Assembly: GCA_023399455.1 (NCBI GenBank)
Contig: JAEWPN010000192.1
Span: forward strand, 1 to 5,579
DNA length: 5,579 nucleotides
Direction of reading: 5' to 3'
Origin: Bacillota bacterium
Lineage (GTDB): Bacteria > Bacillota > Clostridia > Lachnospirales > Lachnospiraceae
Within the stretch, counting starts at the first letter, position 1; each line of letters opens with the position of its first letter. Below the pieces are notes generated by a model that saw only the letters and a program-made list of their open reading frames with translations, searched no databases and was not told where the DNA came from. This document shows positions 4,870-5,579 of this stretch, in pieces. The position numbers and the translations under genes are program-made.

Positions 4870-5579
4870 ATGATTTTATATCTTTCATCTACGCAACATA
4901 CCAATCTGCTGGATTTTATCGGCTGGTATGACGCTGACAGCGAAATGCCCATCAAGAAAATGGTGGGCAATTTTGTTCTGAAACAATTTATTGTCTATGA
5001 TATGCGAAACTTTTCTCATGTGAGTGAAGTGGTTCTGGATCGCATTGCCTTTGGGGACAGCGATGAAGAATTTGCTCAGGCCATAGAAGAATTTCTGACC
5101 ATGTATAATCCCCGTATTAGTGTAATCTGTGAGGGGCTTTCGGAGAACAGTCCTCTTTTCCGTTCTCTGCTGGATAGCGGTGTGGGCAATATCGTCTGCT
5201 CCACAGAGATTGAAGAAATACAGCGTGAAATTTTAGAGTGCCTGAGTGAACAGGGCATGGTGCGTTATGCTGCCAAGAAACGCACGAAAAAAACAGGCGG
5301 CAGGAAAACCTATCGTTTTGACTGCGAGAATATCCATGTCGCCGTGATTTCTTCACAGCCGAGGATGGGAGCAACTACAACAGCACTTGGCCTTTGCGCA
5401 GGGCTGGCGGCTGTGGGAGCTACTGTCTGCTATTTAGAGGAAAATGAAAGTGGTATCTTAACCACCATGGCGGCCGCCTACGAAATGGAACCGATGGGAG
5501 AGGGCTGGCGAATGGATGGAGTCCAATACGGAACAAAGCCACCGGCAGAACCGGTGAATTTTATTATCCATGATTTGGG
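4870..5579 (+). CDS. TadZ/CpaE-like P-loop protein with degenerate Walker A (3' end outside window)
   Basis: The frame stays open from the ATG at 4870 to the window end, giving 236 residues. Residues 1 to about 130 look like the atypical receiver domain of TadZ/CpaE proteins, with alternating strands and helices such as R-I-S-V-I-C-E-G-L and S-G-V-G-N-I-V. A basic linker follows (A-K-K-R-T-K-K-T-G-G-R-K, about 135-147). A MinD/ParA-like domain begins at about 157: V-A-V-I-S-S-Q-P-R-M-G-A-T-T-T-A, a predicted helix, then V-C-Y-L-E-E, and at the window edge N-F-I-I-H-D-L-G, which fits the Walker B-like strand with Asp235. The P-loop lysine is missing: the usual G-K-T/S reads G167-A168-T169. TadZ/CpaE proteins place secretion machines in the cell, so a positioning or scaffold role for the transfer channel is a reasonable inference. 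ATP binding may be weak or absent. Confidence 0.7.
   Translation, partial: MILYLSSTQHTNLLDFIGWYDADSEMPIKKMVGNFVLKQFIVYDMRNFSHVSEVVLDRIAFGDSDEEFAQAIEEFLTMYNPRISVICEGLSENSPLFRSLLDSGVGNIVCSTEIEEIQREILECLSEQGMVRYAAKKRTKKTGGRKTYRFDCENIHVAVISSQPRMGATTTALGLCAGLAAVGATVCYLEENESGILTTMAAAYEMEPMGEGWRMDGVQYGTKPPAEPVNFIIHDL
4946..4977 (+). terminator. Intragenic terminator-like hairpin 4
   Basis: TGCCCATCA (4946-4954) pairs with TGGTGGGCA (4961-4969): nine base pairs with one G-U, loop AGAAAA, followed by ATTTTGTT (4970-4977). It begins 76 bases after the start of the TadZ/CpaE-like gene and repeats the arrangement seen early in three other genes of this operon. Confidence 0.4.
5540..5564 (+). terminator. 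Intragenic terminator-like hairpin 5
   Basis: CACCGG (5540-5545) and CCGGTG (5551-5556) form a GC-rich 6-bp stem around CAGAA, followed by AATTTTAT (5557-5564). It lies about 670 bases inside the TadZ/CpaE-like gene, so unlike the other four it is not near a start codon. The stem is short and two A residues precede the T-run, so this is the weakest of the set. Confidence 0.3.

Overview
The window looks like part of an integrative and conjugative element (or conjugative plasmid) of a Clostridia-type Firmicute, perhaps a gut commensal. This rests on strong Shine-Dalgarno sites (AGGAGG/GGAGG) six or seven bases before most starts, tightly packed genes all on the plus strand, and a conserved core of a VirB4-type ATPase followed by a membrane-anchored C39-like peptidase, an order familiar from Clostridium difficile CTn4-type elements (CD1107-CD1110 region). 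No relaxase, coupling protein, integrase or att site is visible, so the element's type and ends cannot be decided.

Layout. Bases 1 to about 124 are the AT-rich end of an IS3-family-like insertion sequence pointing left; only the first 14 codons of its transposase OrfA lie in the window. The IS abuts a gene of unknown function (open to 848) that has no ribosome binding site of its own and was probably truncated at its 5' end by the insertion. A second unknown gene (860-1504) follows. Then come the transfer genes: a membrane-anchored TraC-like/VirB4-N-terminal-like protein (1505-2200), the VirB4-family ATPase (2193-4031), a single-pass membrane C39-like peptidase (4031-4855), and a TadZ/CpaE-like P-loop protein (4870 to beyond the window end), which is cut by the window edge.

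How they fit together. Gaps are 0-14 bases or overlaps (8 bases before virB4, 1 base before the peptidase), so this is one translationally coupled operon. The VirB4 ATPase would power assembly or substrate transfer of the type IV secretion machine, the TraC-like protein would tie it to the membrane, the peptidase would act on the outer face on the cell wall or a secreted partner, and the TadZ-like protein may place the machine in the cell. The two first genes are unassigned.

The most striking feature is not a gene. Four of the five genes with a visible start have an intrinsic-terminator-like hairpin plus T-rich run inside their own coding sequence, 31-76 bases after the start codon (891-915, 1537-1572, 4092-4128, 4946-4977); a fifth lies deeper in the last gene (5540-5564). 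This suggests control of the transfer operon by polarity or processive antitermination, but it is untested.
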